A stretch of 64,000 bases of DNA from Solen grandis (taxonomy: Eukaryota > Mollusca > Bivalvia > Adapedonta > Solenidae): NCBI GenBank assembly GCA_021229015.1, contig CM037777.1, positions 52,397,554 to 52,461,553 on the forward strand, read 5' to 3'. Shown here piece by piece: positions 23,595-34,390 of the stretch. A program made the position numbers and the translations under genes. Position 1 is the stretch's first letter. Every line of letters begins with the position of its first letter. The notes below the pieces were generated by a model, which was not told the origin of the DNA, ran no database searches, and was given only the letters and a program-made list of their open reading frames with translations.

Positions 23595-25720
23595 CTGTAA
23601 CACAGCACCAGGGACATGAGTATCAACATTCAAGGTGTTCCCTTTCTTTCAGACTGGTATCTAGTATCTAATTGCACCACTTTAACCCATGCTAATTACT
23701 GGGCCATCTTGAACTTCACAATGGCAAGGCAACATCATATCAGCACATAAATGACCTATGGTTACAATAGCAGATCAAATAAGACTATCATTGAGCCACT
23801 TGAAGTGTGTGATAGTACTGAAATTGAGACTTTTATTACCCTTGACTCAAACAGCTTGCATCTATTAATTTATGATGGGTGCATATGATAATGGATACTA
23901 ATCTCTTATTGGGACAAGTTAGGCTATCTGATATGATTTATGCTATAGTCAAATATCTAGAATATGTGCGCTCATGTGTAAATCTTAGATTTAAATGTAG
24001 CAACAAACCGTCTTAGGAGAGTCTTCCATTAGTATATACTATATAGATTATCAGATTCATTTCAAAATCATTTTAGAATACAGTTTTGAATTTCATTTCA
24101 TGTAAAGGCCATGAACAGGATATATCAGGCCTGGTAGCATAACAAATTTATCTGCCAAGTTTTAACCAAAATTGTCCGATTCAAATGTCATGTAAATAAT
24201 TATTTACAGTCATTCTCTGTCACCTATTTTTAAGCTATGCCTCATGTTCCTCCAAACACTTTGAAGCAGCACATGATGTGAATCCATGCAACCATCTATG
24301 GGTGGTTTCCATCACAGGCAATAGTGTTACGAACAGTATTAAAATTATATTTAGAATTATAAACCTATGTTTAGATTTTCTTTTTTCATTTGCTGTCTTA
24401 CAGGTTGAACCACTATCCTGACCTGAAGACGCCACACTGTTGAACATGTCATGTGGTACCACAAGCATATACTTTTAGGATACTGTTTTCTATATGTAAC
24501 TGATTTCCCTACAGTGGCTTTTACGGAAATAGCCTTTTCCTGTGCAATGTAACCTACACTTGCCAAATTTATTTGACAGACTTCAACATTTACAAGGGAG
24601 AGAAATAAAACTTATTTTTGATTTTTAACAATTATCTGTGTATAAACTGCTTTAACTATAGCTTGCAATCAGTTCATGTTGCCCTGAATGAATGTGTCTA
24701 GGCCCTTGTTATTGAAAATACTTATGTGAGGTTTCTGGCTCCAGTTTGACTATCATATCCAAATCCCTATTGAAACTAACAGCTCATTTGAATCTGAGTA
24801 TGAAAATCATATTTAAGTACCAACTTTATTTTTAAGGACAGGGGGGCTGGGTCCGTTTCACTAAACTTTGAACAAACAAATTTTAATCTAAGAATCATGA
24901 CAAGATGTCTACTAATTTCTTACCTACACAATAAAGTATAAAGAATGTGACCCATTGTATTGCATAATACAAACTCTTCATTTTTTGTAAATAATTATTA
25001 CAAGATAAAATTTTGTTTACATATATGAAGATTTTGAGTGGATTTAACAGATTTTTTATACTTAATATCAAAATATACAACTTGAAGTCTTTGGAAGTAG
25101 ATTAAGTTTTTAAAAAGAAAATAGATATGTGCAGTAATTAGTGAATTAATGAAATATATGCTTTTTAAGATTATTATCTATTTAACAATTTTCCCCAATT
25201 TCAAAAAATCACATTGGAATCTCCCAATTCAGACAAAAATGCACCTGAATTTCCAAATATGTCCATGCCTAGATTACTGGGGGGGAAGCCTTGATTACAC
25301 TGCAACCCCCCCCCCCCCCCCCCCCCCATATCCAATATCCAAACTTTTACTCCTTCTAAACGGGACCAGCTCACATATATCCAGCATGGATCTTTACCGT
25401 TTTGCAATGAAAATCTAAGCCTACATTTATCCACTGTCACAGAATAACTGTTCACACATAGTATTAAAACAAACTTCTGATAACCTGTTCTTTTGTGTAT
25501 AAGAGTTCAATAAATGACCATGCTATTTTAAAGTATAGCTACTGATTAATTTGATAATTTTATTTGAATATATTGTTAACACCTGAAAGGACCACAACTT
25601 CACAAACTTTTTTTTTCCTTGTCCAAATCTTATCCTAGTTTATGATTAATATTTATAGGTTACATTTTGGTGAATATCTCGATATCCAATTACAAAGGTC
25701 TGAAATTAATATGTTCCTAC
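23595..25720. other. Intron of the unidentified gene; nothing else recognised
   Basis: A+T-rich. Includes a G-run/C-run pair at 25279-25285 and 25306-25327. Open frames at 24235-24566 overlap each other in different frames without splice or domain support. Confidence 0.4.
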
Positions 25721-25747
25721 CTGCTGTGTTAAGGTAACACGAGGGCA
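25721..25747 (-). CDS. Exon 4 (27-base microexon) of an unidentified minus-strand gene
   Basis: Bounded by acceptor CCTTACCAG and donor GTAGGAAC. It reads CPRVTLTQQ in phase 0 on both sides, linking ERAIT of the previous exon to ILLCRIDE of the next. A microexon this short is supported by frame continuity rather than by its own content. Confidence 0.6.
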
Positions 25748-25814
25748 CTGGTAAGGTTAATTATGCATAAAATGTAAAAAATAATCCCACTCCTTTTCAT
25801 ATGGTATCACTCAC

Positions 25815-25869
25815 AGTAATGGCTCTCTCCATCATGGAATAAAGAACTCTCTCCAGGACAGAGGATCTA
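25815..25869 (-). CDS. Exon 3 of an unidentified minus-strand gene
   Basis: A 55-base exon with acceptor TTTTTCCCTTTAAAAG and donor GTGAGTG. Its first base completes Ser with two bases carried from the exon at 25987; the rest reads RSSVLERVLYSMMERAIT and ends in phase 0. A second acceptor three bases downstream would shift the frame and run into a stop within exon 5, so I prefer this one. Confidence 0.62.
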
Positions 25870-25986
25870 CTTTTAAAGGGAAAAAGATCCAAACCCTATA
25901 CATTTACTATTTATCAATTATCCATCCTGTAATATTTCATCACTTGGCAACTAAGGTAAATAAAAATAACTTCAAAATAAAATTAC

Positions 25987-26039
25987 CTGAATGAACAGTC
26001 ATAAAGATGCGAGGATAATTTGTAAAATAAATCTATATT
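25987..26039 (-). CDS. Exon 2 of an unidentified minus-strand gene
   Basis: A 53-base exon between acceptor AATCTTCTAG and donor GTAATTTTA. From phase 0 it reads NIDLFYKLSSHLYDCSF and leaves AG. It was found because the neighbouring exons require exactly a phase 0 to phase 2 exon between them, and this one supplies it. Confidence 0.55.
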
Positions 26040-26799
26040 CTAGAAGATTATATGTCTTGGGTCTTGTGAAGTACACATCAAGTACATACCTACTGTTTTA
26101 ATTATTCAAATGAACTAACACTTTCATACCTATATACAAAACCAATCTAGTTCAGTACATTCAATTCTAATGTAGCTTAGAACATATTGAATGAGATCAG
26201 TGCCCTTTCCGGCAAATGTAATAAAATAGATCTCCTGCAGTAAGGTATTTACGCTTCGTCGCATTTAATTCACAAATTTTAATATCATTATGCTATAATC
26301 AGCGGAAGGCAGATAAGATGAATATATATTGTATGCTTATAGATCAGATATCAGTCTCCATGCTTCAGGCATCTCCTGCTCCCATGACCTGCATCACACC
26401 TGAGTATTGTGGACTCAGCAATTACAAACCCATAGTTTATTACTAGAAACTTGAACTTGGTTTTTCTTACATTAACCCCAGAAATCCTCTATATTTGATG
26501 CATCTTCTCTTTAAATAACATACATCATAATTTGTAAAACTACTTTTTGTTTGCATACTTCTACCATTCTTTACTTTTGTCATTCTCAAACGATGGTAGT
26601 CAGTGATTTTATGCCCTCCTGTTGATTAATCATACTCACATGTTTTAACCCTTTAGAACTTTTTCACATTTTTATTCACATTAATTAACTTGCTTTTCTC
26701 ATACTCTGCAGAAATATCAAAATAACATAGAACTGAATATCACATATTAGTATATCAGTAAGACTGCAAAGTTCAAAAGTATATTGATAACTTGCAACA

Positions 26800-27020
26800 A
26801 GAGAGAAAATAAGTTATCCTGTATGCAAACAGTTCAAGGTTCAAGTCCTGGCAAGCTAAGAATTGATGTATTCACAAGTTTTATCAACTTTTAAGGTATA
26901 GATCAACCAGAATAGGGGAGAAACTAGTGTAAGTAGCCAGGTAGATGGTAGGGTATTCACCCTGTAAGTGGAGGCCATGGGTTTGACTTCAGGTCAGATT
27001 TTCCTCAACCTGTGACATTT
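26800..27020 (+). repeat. tRNA-like SINE fragments
   Basis: GGTTCAAGTCC at about 26850 is an exact B-box. A second tRNA-like stretch at 26935-26995 (AGCCAGGTAGATGG, then GGGTTTGACTTC) follows. These are remnants of tRNA-derived SINEs rather than functional tRNA genes. Confidence 0.45.
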
Positions 27021-27221
27021 AGTGAGGCATACCCTACAACTAGCGTATATGTATGAAATGGACTAGATACAGTAAATATTTTTCCCCTTAAATTTATCAA
27101 AACTGGCAAGCTTACAGACAGGATTTGCTGACCATGCAATTATGTATGTTTTTTTAAATCATTTAAATGTTACTAGCTTTAGGGTATACCTCTTCAAAAA
27201 CAATATTCTAAAACTGATTAC

Positions 27222-27294
27222 CTTTTTGTCATAACTGTTATGAGTAGCTTTTGTAGGTGACTGCCCCACAATTTCATATATCAAGAAGTCCCTC
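27222..27294 (-). CDS. Exon 1 seen of an unidentified minus-strand gene (upstream exons not found)
   Basis: A 73-base exon with a strong acceptor (TTTCTATTTGCAG) and donor GTAATC. One base completes a codon from an unseen upstream exon, then the frame reads RDFLIYEIVGQSPTKATHNS followed by YDKK and ends in phase 0. Joined with the exons at 25987, 25815, 25721, 23513 and 14700 this gives 134 open residues, rich in helix-forming hydrophobic patterns, suggesting an alpha-helical scaffold. I do not recognise the family; comparison from memory with SPT20 after its N-terminal domain gave no match. The upstream exons should lie between here and the assembly gap, in the gap, or elsewhere. Confidence 0.65.
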
Positions 27295-27481
27295 CTGCAA
27301 ATAGAAATCTAGTAAAATGGCATGGGACTTAATATTGGTAAACATACATGATTGATTGGTCAAAAACTTTTTTTTTCCACTCAAGTGACTCAGTTAACCC
27401 TAGCTTAAATTTTTAAAGGTGAACAAAACAAATGAAATATTTATCCTAAATCTGACGCTTTCTTAGTCCATGCTCTCACTG

Positions 27482-28677
27482 AAACAAGAGGCCCATGATG
27501 GCCCTAAATCGCTCACCTGAGATAAATAGGTTGACCCAAGGAACATCTGTACCAATTTATTTTAAAATCTGGTCAGTAGTTTTGAAGAAGATGATTTTTA
27601 AAGTTTTCATTTTTTTTTCTTTTTGTTGCCATGGCAACCAGAGTTCTACATGGATCAATAAATAAGCCCCGCCCCTGGCGGCCATGTTTTTTACGGATCG
27701 GAATAATTTTAGCAACTTTGGTAGAGGTTGACCCAAGGAACATCTGTACCAATTTATTTTAAAATCTGGCCAATAGTTTTGAAGAAGATGATTTTTAAAG
27801 TTTTCATATTTTTTTTTCTTTTTGTTGCCATGGCAACCAGAGTTCTACATGGATCAAGTTTATTTTACCAACTTTTGTGAAGGTTGACCCAAGGATCATC
27901 CCTGCCAAGTTTAATCAAATTCTGTCCAGTGGTTTCAGTGGAGATGTTGTTTAAAGGTTTCTCTATATACATATAAGGCAAATAAGCCCCGCCCTGGCGG
28001 CCATGTTTTTTACTGATCGGAATAATTTTAGCAACTTTGGTAGATGTTGACCCAAGGAACATCTGTACCAATTTATTTTAAAATCTGGCCAATAGTTTTG
28101 AAGAAGATGATTTTTAAAGTTTTCATTTTTTTTTCTTTTTGTTGCCATGGCAACCAGAGTTCTTTATGGATCAAGTTTATTTTAGCAACTTTTGTGAAGG
28201 TTGACCCAAGGATCATCCCTGCCAAGTTTAATCAAATTCTGTCCAGTGGTTTCAGAGGAGGTGTTGTTTAAAGTTTTCCCTATATACATATAAGGCAAAT
28301 AAGCCCCGCCCCTGGCGGCCATGTTTTTTACGGATCGGAAAAATTTTAGCAACTTTGGTAGAGGTTGACCCAAGGAACATCTGTACCAAGTTATTTTAAA
28401 ATCTGGCCAGTAGTTTTGACGAAGATGATTTTTAAAGTTTTCATATTTTTTTTTTTTTGTAACCATGGCAACCAGAGTTCTTTATGGATCAACTTTATTT
28501 TAGCAACTTTTGTAGAGCCTCACCCAAGGAACATTCCTGCCAAGTTTCATTAAATTCTGTCCAGCCGTTTCAGAGGAGATGTCGTTTAAAGTAAATTGTT
28601 GACGACGGACGACGCACGACGACGGACGAAGGGCGATTACAAAAGCTCACCTTGAGCACTTTGTGCTCAGGTGAGCT
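27482..28677 (+). mobile_element. Pearl/Helentron-like element, family A, 318-bp higher-order core
   Basis: Starts AACAAGAGGCCCATGATGGC followed by CGCTCACCTGAG. The core repeats with a period of about 318 bp (AATAAGCCCCGCCC at 27661, 27981 and 28298); each unit is itself two related halves carrying TTGCCATGGCAACCAG. GACGACGGACGACGCACGAC precedes the hairpin GCTCACCTTGAGCAC..GTGCTCAGGTGAGC and TAAAAA. All short open frames here repeat with the units and are not genes. Confidence 0.78.
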
Positions 28678-29170
28678 AAAAACTGGCAATTATGCACCAG
28701 AGAAAATTAAATTGACTGGTGAATAGTATGATACAATCCTTTTTATCATATGACATTGTGCTCAAACAGCCATTTCCGGTTTCGTATAACCATCACATAT
28801 TTTCTGATATTTAACATGTTACTTATAACTTTTAAGCAGAATTACATCACACCGCGGCACACATATGTATTCTATAGGTACGCATAATGTATTGAACTCA
28901 AACAGCTGGATTAAATGCTTTTGATTCATTATTTATAATTTTTATGATGCTGGAAATGTATGAGAAATATACACATTAAAATCATTATTTTCAGTTATTA
29001 TTTGAAAACTATTTTACAAAAGTAATTAGTACACAGTTCATGCATTCATGTTTTTGTTTGTTTGTTCTTATTATTATGATTTCTGTCATTATTGGTCATA
29101 TGATAAAAAGAATCTGACATGAATTGTCATTTCATATCAAATTGTTCATAAAATGTTAATTATTAAGCTC
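28678..29170. other. No gene seen; A+T-rich spacer before the minisatellite
   Basis: No splice-bounded open frame on either strand was found in this interval, so the missing upstream exon of the 27.2-kb gene and the missing SPT20 exons are not here. Confidence 0.45.
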
Positions 29171-29825
29171 ATTTCTCATACAAGAGTAACTTTTCATAAA
29201 AGAGTAACTGCTCTTATCTCATACAAGAGTAACTGCTCTTATCTCATACAAGAGTAACTGCTCACACAAGAGTAACTGCTCTTATCTCATACAAGAGTAA
29301 CCACTCATACAAGAGAAACTGCTCTTATCTCATACAAGAGTAACTGCTCACACAAGAGTAACTGCTCTTGTCTCATACAAGAGTAACCACTCATACAAGA
29401 GAAACTGCTCTTATCTCATACAAGAGTAACTGCTCACACAAGAGTAACTGCTCTTATCTCATACAAGAGTAACCACTCATACAAGAGAAACTGCTCTTAT
29501 CTCATACAAGAGTAACTGCTCACACAAGAGTAACTGCTCTTATCTCATACAAGAGTAACCACTCATACAAGAGAAACTGCTCTTATCTCATACAAGAGTA
29601 ACTGCTCACACAAGAGTAACTGCTCTTATCTCATACAAGAGTAACCACTCATACAAGAGAAACTGCTCTTGTCTCATACAAGAGAAACTGCTCACACAAG
29701 AGTAACTGCTCTTATCTCATACAAGAGTAACTGCTCACACAAGAGTAACTGCTCTTATCTCATACAAGAGTAACTGCTCACACAAGAGTAACTGCTCTTA
29801 TCTCATACAAGAGTAACCACTCATA
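29171..29825. repeat. Minisatellite of 43-bp units in 86-bp higher-order repeats
   Basis: Built from two 43-bp variants, one with CATACAAGAGTAACCACTC and one with CATACAAGAGTAACTGCTC, alternating to give an 86-bp higher-order unit. Shorter internal blocks (CAAGAGTAACTG against CAGTTACTCTTG-type complements such as CTGCTCTTATC) make it partly self-complementary. The array runs straight into the gap, so its true length is unknown. Confidence 0.92.
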
Positions 29826-29925
29826 NNNNNNNNNNNNNNNNNNNNNNNNNNNNNNNNNNNNNNNNNNNNNNNNNNNNNNNNNNNNNNNNNNNNNNNNNNN
29901 NNNNNNNNNNNNNNNNNNNNNNNNN
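29826..29925. other. Assembly gap (100 N)
   Basis: Exactly 100 N, the usual placeholder for a gap of unknown size. Its left edge is the minisatellite. Its right edge falls inside the hairpin of a TTAA MITE, just past the palindrome centre. Both flanks are sequences that assemble poorly. Confidence 1.
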
Positions 29926-30084
29926 GCTGATCAGGTTTTATGCTGTTCGCTGCTCCTCAGTGGTCTGGAAATGAGGATTTTATAATTAAATTTGGTAAGG
30001 TTTAACTGTGGTTTTCTGCAGATCAGGCTTTATGTGGTACCTATTGAGTGCGTCAAAATGAGTCTATATGAGGGAAAGGGTTAA
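29926..30084 (+). mobile_element. TTAA MITE (copy 4, truncated by the gap)
   Basis: The 3' 159 bases of the 242-bp MITE, starting within the second hairpin arm (GCTGATCAGG) and ending AAAGGGTTAA. The missing 83 bases would lie in the gap. Confidence 0.88.
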
Positions 30085-30146
30085 GTGGCTTATGAAACGA
30101 TGGATATCTATTTACCATGCAGATTGTAAAACTTGGAACTTCAGGT

Positions 30147-30400
30147 AGTGTATGAGCAAACAGTTGAGACCCTGTTTAGACAGCTCCTTAAAAGTAGCTG
30201 TCTGATCAGGATCTGTCCTGTTTGTAAATGCATCAGGTAAAGGGTTAATCAAAAGACAAAAGTGATCTTCGGAACATGTGTCACCTGCTGAAGCCTTACA
30301 GAAAAAGTGTGATGGACAGACAGACCAACAGATGGACAGACAGACAACAGAAAAGTGACCCCTATAAGTCACCTTACAGCTTACAGCAGGTGACACAAAA
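30147..30400. repeat. TTAA-type MITE half and family D pearl-like tail
   Basis: 30147-30246 carries GAGCAAACAGTTGAGACC..CTGTCTGATCAGGATCTG and ends GGTAAAGGGTTAA, a remnant of the CAAACAGAG-type TTAA family. 30300-30395 has GGACAGACAGACCAACAG and the hairpin GTCACCTTACAG..CAGCAGGTGAC, the family D 3' end. Confidence 0.5.
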
Positions 30401-30511
30401 ACTATTTGATAAACCCCATGTTTTCTATATTAATATGTATCTGCAAAACTTAATTACCCTTGAAAAAGACTTGATTACAGACATGATGCAAGCACTGTAA
30501 AACAAACTTAC

Positions 30512-30547
30512 CTCTGAATCATCAATGTAGTCCAGGAAATCTGTAAA
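30512..30547 (-). CDS. SUPT20H: SPT20 homologue, coding exon 5 (36-base microexon)
   Basis: Minus-strand exon between acceptor TTTATTTCAG and donor GTAAGTTTG, phase 0 on both sides, reading FTDFLDYIDDSE. It follows the exon that ends LPYE. Vertebrate SUPT20H has exactly twelve residues of the same acidic, hydrophobic pattern between LPYE and the following LPP, which supports the assignment. The next expected exon (starting LPP.LVDLLE in the family) was not found between here and 1; the assembly gap begins only about 590 bp further on. Confidence 0.8.
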
Positions 30548-30650
30548 CTGAAATAAACAAAATTTAATGCTTTAAAGTCAATTTCAAAAGTCAGTCAGAC
30601 ACTTGCTGGCCGGTCTGGTTTGATACTGGTTACATAGATAATTTCAGTGA

Positions 30651-30820
30651 TAGATGCTGTGAAAGGGTTCATATATTTGCAACTGTTAGTAAAACTTATA
30701 AGTAAGCTAATGCATTCATGTCAAATAGCACTACATAGATGCTGTGAAAGGGTTCATATATTTGCAACTGTTTGTAAAACTTATAAGTAAGCTAATGCAT
30801 TAATGTCAATAGCACTACAA
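30651..30820. repeat. Tandem duplication, two 84-bp copies
   Basis: TAGATGCTGTGAAAGGGTTC starts at 30651 and again at 30735. The copies differ at a few positions only. It lies in an SPT20 intron. Confidence 0.85.
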
Positions 30821-31065
30821 ACAATAAGCTATAAATCAATACTATAAAATCATTATTTTTTTGAGAGGAATTAATTTTTTATGATTTTGTGACAACTTTT
30901 ATTCCTAATTAATCATTCTGTAAGTTGAGCTATTTGAAACATGAATCCATGATTTTATGTTCCATCTAAAATGTTCTGTAACAGAATCAACAAAATTTAA
31001 TGTCAGTGAAAGTAAATGATTTCTTTCTGTAATTAGAAAGCCACACAAGATTTACATAAATCATT

Positions 31066-31329
31066 AACAAGAGTTGTCGGAACGACACATATACCCCGCT
31101 AAGCACAATTTTCACATTCTTTGAGCTTTGACCAAGAGACCCCAAAATCAATAGAGGCCATCTAGTAGTCATGACCAATCACCCTATAAAGTTTGAGGAA
31201 TGTGGGCCCAAGCGTTCTCCAATTATTGATCGGAAACAAAGTGATGGACAGACAGACCGATTGACAGACTGACCATCTGGCCGACATTTGCAAAACAATA
31301 TGCCCCCTCTTCTTTGAAGGGGAGCATAA
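31066..31329 (+). mobile_element. Short pearl/Helentron-like element with family C-type tail
   Basis: Starts AACAAGAGTTGTCGGAACGACA (written in two parts: AACAAGAG, then the palindrome TTGTCGGAACGACA) and ends ATGGACAGACAGACCG..ACAATATGCCCCCTCTTC..GAAGGGGAGCATAAT, a hairpin. It has a single core segment. In an SPT20 intron, upstream of the B-box gene. Confidence 0.65.
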
Positions 31330-31599
31330 TTATGCAAAAAGACGAATGTCTGTCATGTGAAGCCTGTCAATCGACACTTGTACAGGCTTCTTTTTTAGAA
31401 GTCTTGAGACATGTATCTGTAATGTAAATGCTCAAAAAAAAAAATCCCATCAACAAGACTTTGACCTCGGCAATATAGAACACAAAATGTAAGGGGCAGT
31501 CTCCTCCACCATGAACAATGGAATGTATATAGGTTGAAGTCGATGTGTTCATGCACCATGCACTCTCAAGATACTGGATGGAAATGAAAACTGTGACTC

Positions 31600-31655
31600 A
31601 GACCACACCAGACCACACCAGACCACACACCAGACCACACCAGACCACACCAACA
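31600..31655. repeat. ACCAGACCAC tandem repeat
   Basis: About five copies of a 10-bp unit (CAGACCACAC). Confidence 0.85.
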
Positions 31656-32172
31656 CAGACTATGATTCCAATGTGCCTGCTATGTGCTGATGTGATTTTA
31701 CAAATAAAACATGACTAATCTTCTAAAAATAACTTTTAATGGAATAATCTCATTAACAGGTTTGCTAGAATAAGAATCTTTTGATCTTCCATAATAAAAT
31801 TCAAGTCAGATCAGATATATGTGAGCCCAGGATACTGAAATCACATATCTATGAAACTTCAATCCGGACAGAATTATCATAAACAAATGAAATATCTCAA
31901 ACCTTTGATTAATCTAATGTTTCAGCCCCCATTTACATACTTAAAACAATCTGCCTTTTGATCAACAACAAATAAATTCTTATTTCATGATAAACACTTC
32001 AATTTTTCATAAGCTAAACAACAGAGGGTTTTACATCCTGCCTGACAAACCTGTGTTAGCCAAGTAGTCTCAACAGAAGGATATGATAAAAATAGCTGCA
32101 TATTACTAAGGTTAAATACATGAGAGCATTATCTGAACTACGCATTATCACAAATCTAATCTTAGTTAAAAT

Positions 32173-32498
32173 ATGGCTACCATTGTAGGGTGTGTAGGGG
32201 AAAAACACTCAGAAGAAGTTTTGAATTTTGTTTGTTCTCCCTGCACTGTTAAAAATAAGGATAGGAAAGCAAAGAAATTTTGCGAGACGTGCAATAAATA
32301 TTACTGTGGAATCTGTCTCACACACCATGATGAAATATTCACAGATCACCATCAACTGGGCCCTGAGGAGTTTGAGAGCAAACCAGCCATCCTTCTGCCC
32401 ACAGAACAATGTGGTCTCCATGGAAACAAGCGCCTTAAGATATACTGTAGAGACCATGATGTGGTGCTCTGCAACACCTGTGTCTCCATGCAACACAG
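32173..32498 (+). CDS. B-box/coiled-coil/propeller (TRIM-like, RING-less) protein, exon 1
   Basis: Encodes residues 1-108 of a 556-residue protein completed by the exon at 35397. Two zinc-binding B-boxes are visible. The first uses Cys21, Cys24, Cys37, Cys40, Cys45, Cys48 and His near 51-60. The second follows the B-box type 2 pattern: Cys80, His83, Cys92, His95, Cys100, Cys103, His108 and Cys111, the last supplied by exon 2. There is no RING finger before the B-boxes: the protein starts only twenty residues upstream of Cys21 and no upstream exon with RING spacing was found. The donor is CACAG/GTAAGT, leaving two bases that form Arg109 with exon 2. TRIM-family proteins with this B-box/coiled-coil/propeller plan act as ubiquitin ligases or scaffolds; without a RING, a scaffold or partner-dependent role is more likely (inference). 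The gene lies antisense within an SPT20 intron. Confidence 0.9.
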
Positions 32499-32828
32499 GT
32501 AAGTCATCATTTTTCTGTGTAAAACTCGCATAATCTGCACAAACCCGTAACATCTCTGAATATCATTAGATATCTCAAAACAATTAAGTCCTTTTTTCTT
32601 AGATAATGAGACTTTAATTTTTGTAATTCAAATGCTTTAAACTTTGGTCAAATCTCATGGTCACACAGAGTCAACTGTTTTGGGAGATGACCGCAGTTGA
32701 TCTTCATTTAATGTATTAAATGTGGGAAGACATAGTTCAGCTGTAGTTCAATGTAGTTACAAATTTAGTTTGAACTTAAAGAAACCCATGATTTAGCAGT
32801 CACAGTTAGCTAAAATATATTCAATATG

Positions 32829-33070
32829 TTAACCCTTTCCCTCATAGAGGACACCATGAAAAGACCTATGCGAACAGCATAAAACCAGATCAGCCTGCGA
32901 GTTACTCGCAGGCTGATCAGGTTTTATGCTGTTCGCTGCTCCTCAGTGGTCTGGAAATGAGGATTTTGTAATTAAATTTGTTAAGGTTTAACTGTGGTTT
33001 TCTGCAGATCAGGCTTTATGTGGTACCTATTGAGTGCGTCAAAATGAATCTATATGAGGGAAAGGGTTAA
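32829..33070 (+). mobile_element. TTAA MITE (copy 5, full length, intronic)
   Basis: A 242-bp copy with both TTAACCCTTTCCC ends and the long internal hairpin; the centre reads GCGAGTTACTCGC. It lies in the intron of the B-box gene, and therefore also in an SPT20 intron. Confidence 0.87.
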
Positions 33071-33487
33071 AAATATTTCTACGGTGCCAAGACCCTACCA
33101 TGAACATAGTTGACTGCAGAACTTTGGCTATACAGTTAACACTATAATAAAGTAGGGTCAAGGAGGGACAACTACTAGGGATTGAACTAGGGGTTTGAAG
33201 TATGTTCACAGTATGCACATAGTGCAGTGCTATTAAGTACGGTTAGCTTTGGTAAAAGAATGTCATATAGGGTTATGTATTATTGAATTTAAAAACAGTT
33301 TGGTGAGAACTTCTTTCCTCTATTTTGGAAGCATGTCAGAATAAAGAATATGCAATAATTGAGATAAAAAGAGAGAAATTTGTAGCAGTAATGGTGTCTC
33401 TTAAATATCCATAAGTGCAATGTCCATGTACACGCCTTGAGTAATCTAACTATGCTGTTTGACTCTAATTTAATGTAGTTGTGTGTA

Positions 33488-34390
33488 CAGTAAAACCTCA
33501 CGAAACGGCACCTCTAAGGAGCGGTTACCTCTGAGGAGCAACAGTTTTATTTCCCCCCAGTCGTTAACAATGCATTTTTACCTCTAACAAGCAACACCTC
33601 TTAGCTACGGTAAACGGCACACAGTAATTATTCCCTACGGCTATTTTAACCTCTGATGAGCAACACAGGTAATTCCAAAATTTATTTTTAGATGCAGCAA
33701 CGTCACGCGTGTTAAAGCTGATAATATCTTGCTCCCGGCTGTTCACAGGTTTAATGTGCTTTATTACACCTTAATTTGGGTACCACCTGTTTTGTGAAAA
33801 ACAGAACCGCCATGTTTTTTGATGTTTGGAAAACCAATAGGCATAAAAGAACGGTCGGAACGGTGGATTGATACTGACGATCTTTGTGGAATGTCTATTT
33901 AACAAAATTGAGTATACTGACAGTTGTCAAAGATTATGATATGCTTACACACGTATGTAACATGTTTGAAAAAAAAAAAATCAAAATGTCTGGTGAAAAT
34001 TAAACAAATGAAATTAATTATGACTTTCATTTTCTTATTTTAGTATTACATGTATTCTTACAGTTAGACACATGCAGTCACATACACATACAATCACGTA
34101 TATTAATTTTATGTAAGGTGCTTTAGTACATGTATTAAGACTTACAATTACAATCATGCTTTCATACACTCATACAAAATTTCAAGAGAAAGGAAAGAGA
34201 AAGCACAAGAAGTAAGATAGATGAAATATTTAGCCCTTTTTTCAGCTAAAATTAAACATACTTCTGGCATGCACACGTTCAGTTCAAGTACTCAACACTG
34301 TTCATCAGTTCAACCTCTGCAGAACAACACCTCCCTAGAGCAACATATTTCTGTGTCTCCGTCAAATGTTGCACTGGAGAGGTTTTACTG
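33488..34390. mobile_element. Pogo/Tigger-like non-autonomous DNA transposon (903 bp)
   Basis: Bounded by TA dinucleotides with the inverted ends CAGTAAAACCTC and GAGGTTTTACTG. Subterminal copies of ACCTCT..(G/A)AGCAACA occur near both ends (33505-33670 and 34310-34350). A TA target duplication with CAGT..CCTC ends is typical of the pogo/Tigger branch of Tc1/mariner. The interior shows no transposase frame, so it is an internally deleted or MITE-like copy. Confidence 0.65.

Noticed and set aside
25815..25869. Alternative acceptor three bases downstream giving ILCPGESSLFHDGESHY
   Set aside because: It fits the upstream exon at 27222 in phase 0, but the resulting frame meets a stop in the 23513 exon; the chosen chain stays open throughout.
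27222..27294. This exon as the continuation of SPT20 (LIYEI vs VIAEI in the human protein)
   Set aside because: The phase does not fit exon 5, and the following exons do not resemble the conserved RPT.QTL..D region expected next; only a short hydrophobic similarity remains.
27865..28553. Several related short frames on both strands
   Set aside because: They recur with the 318-bp repeat unit and contain frames on both strands, so they are repeat artefacts.
29171..29825. Possible CRISPR-like array (repeats alternating with variable pieces)
   Set aside because: The 'spacers' are themselves two recurring variants, and the context is eukaryotic; it is a minisatellite with higher-order structure.
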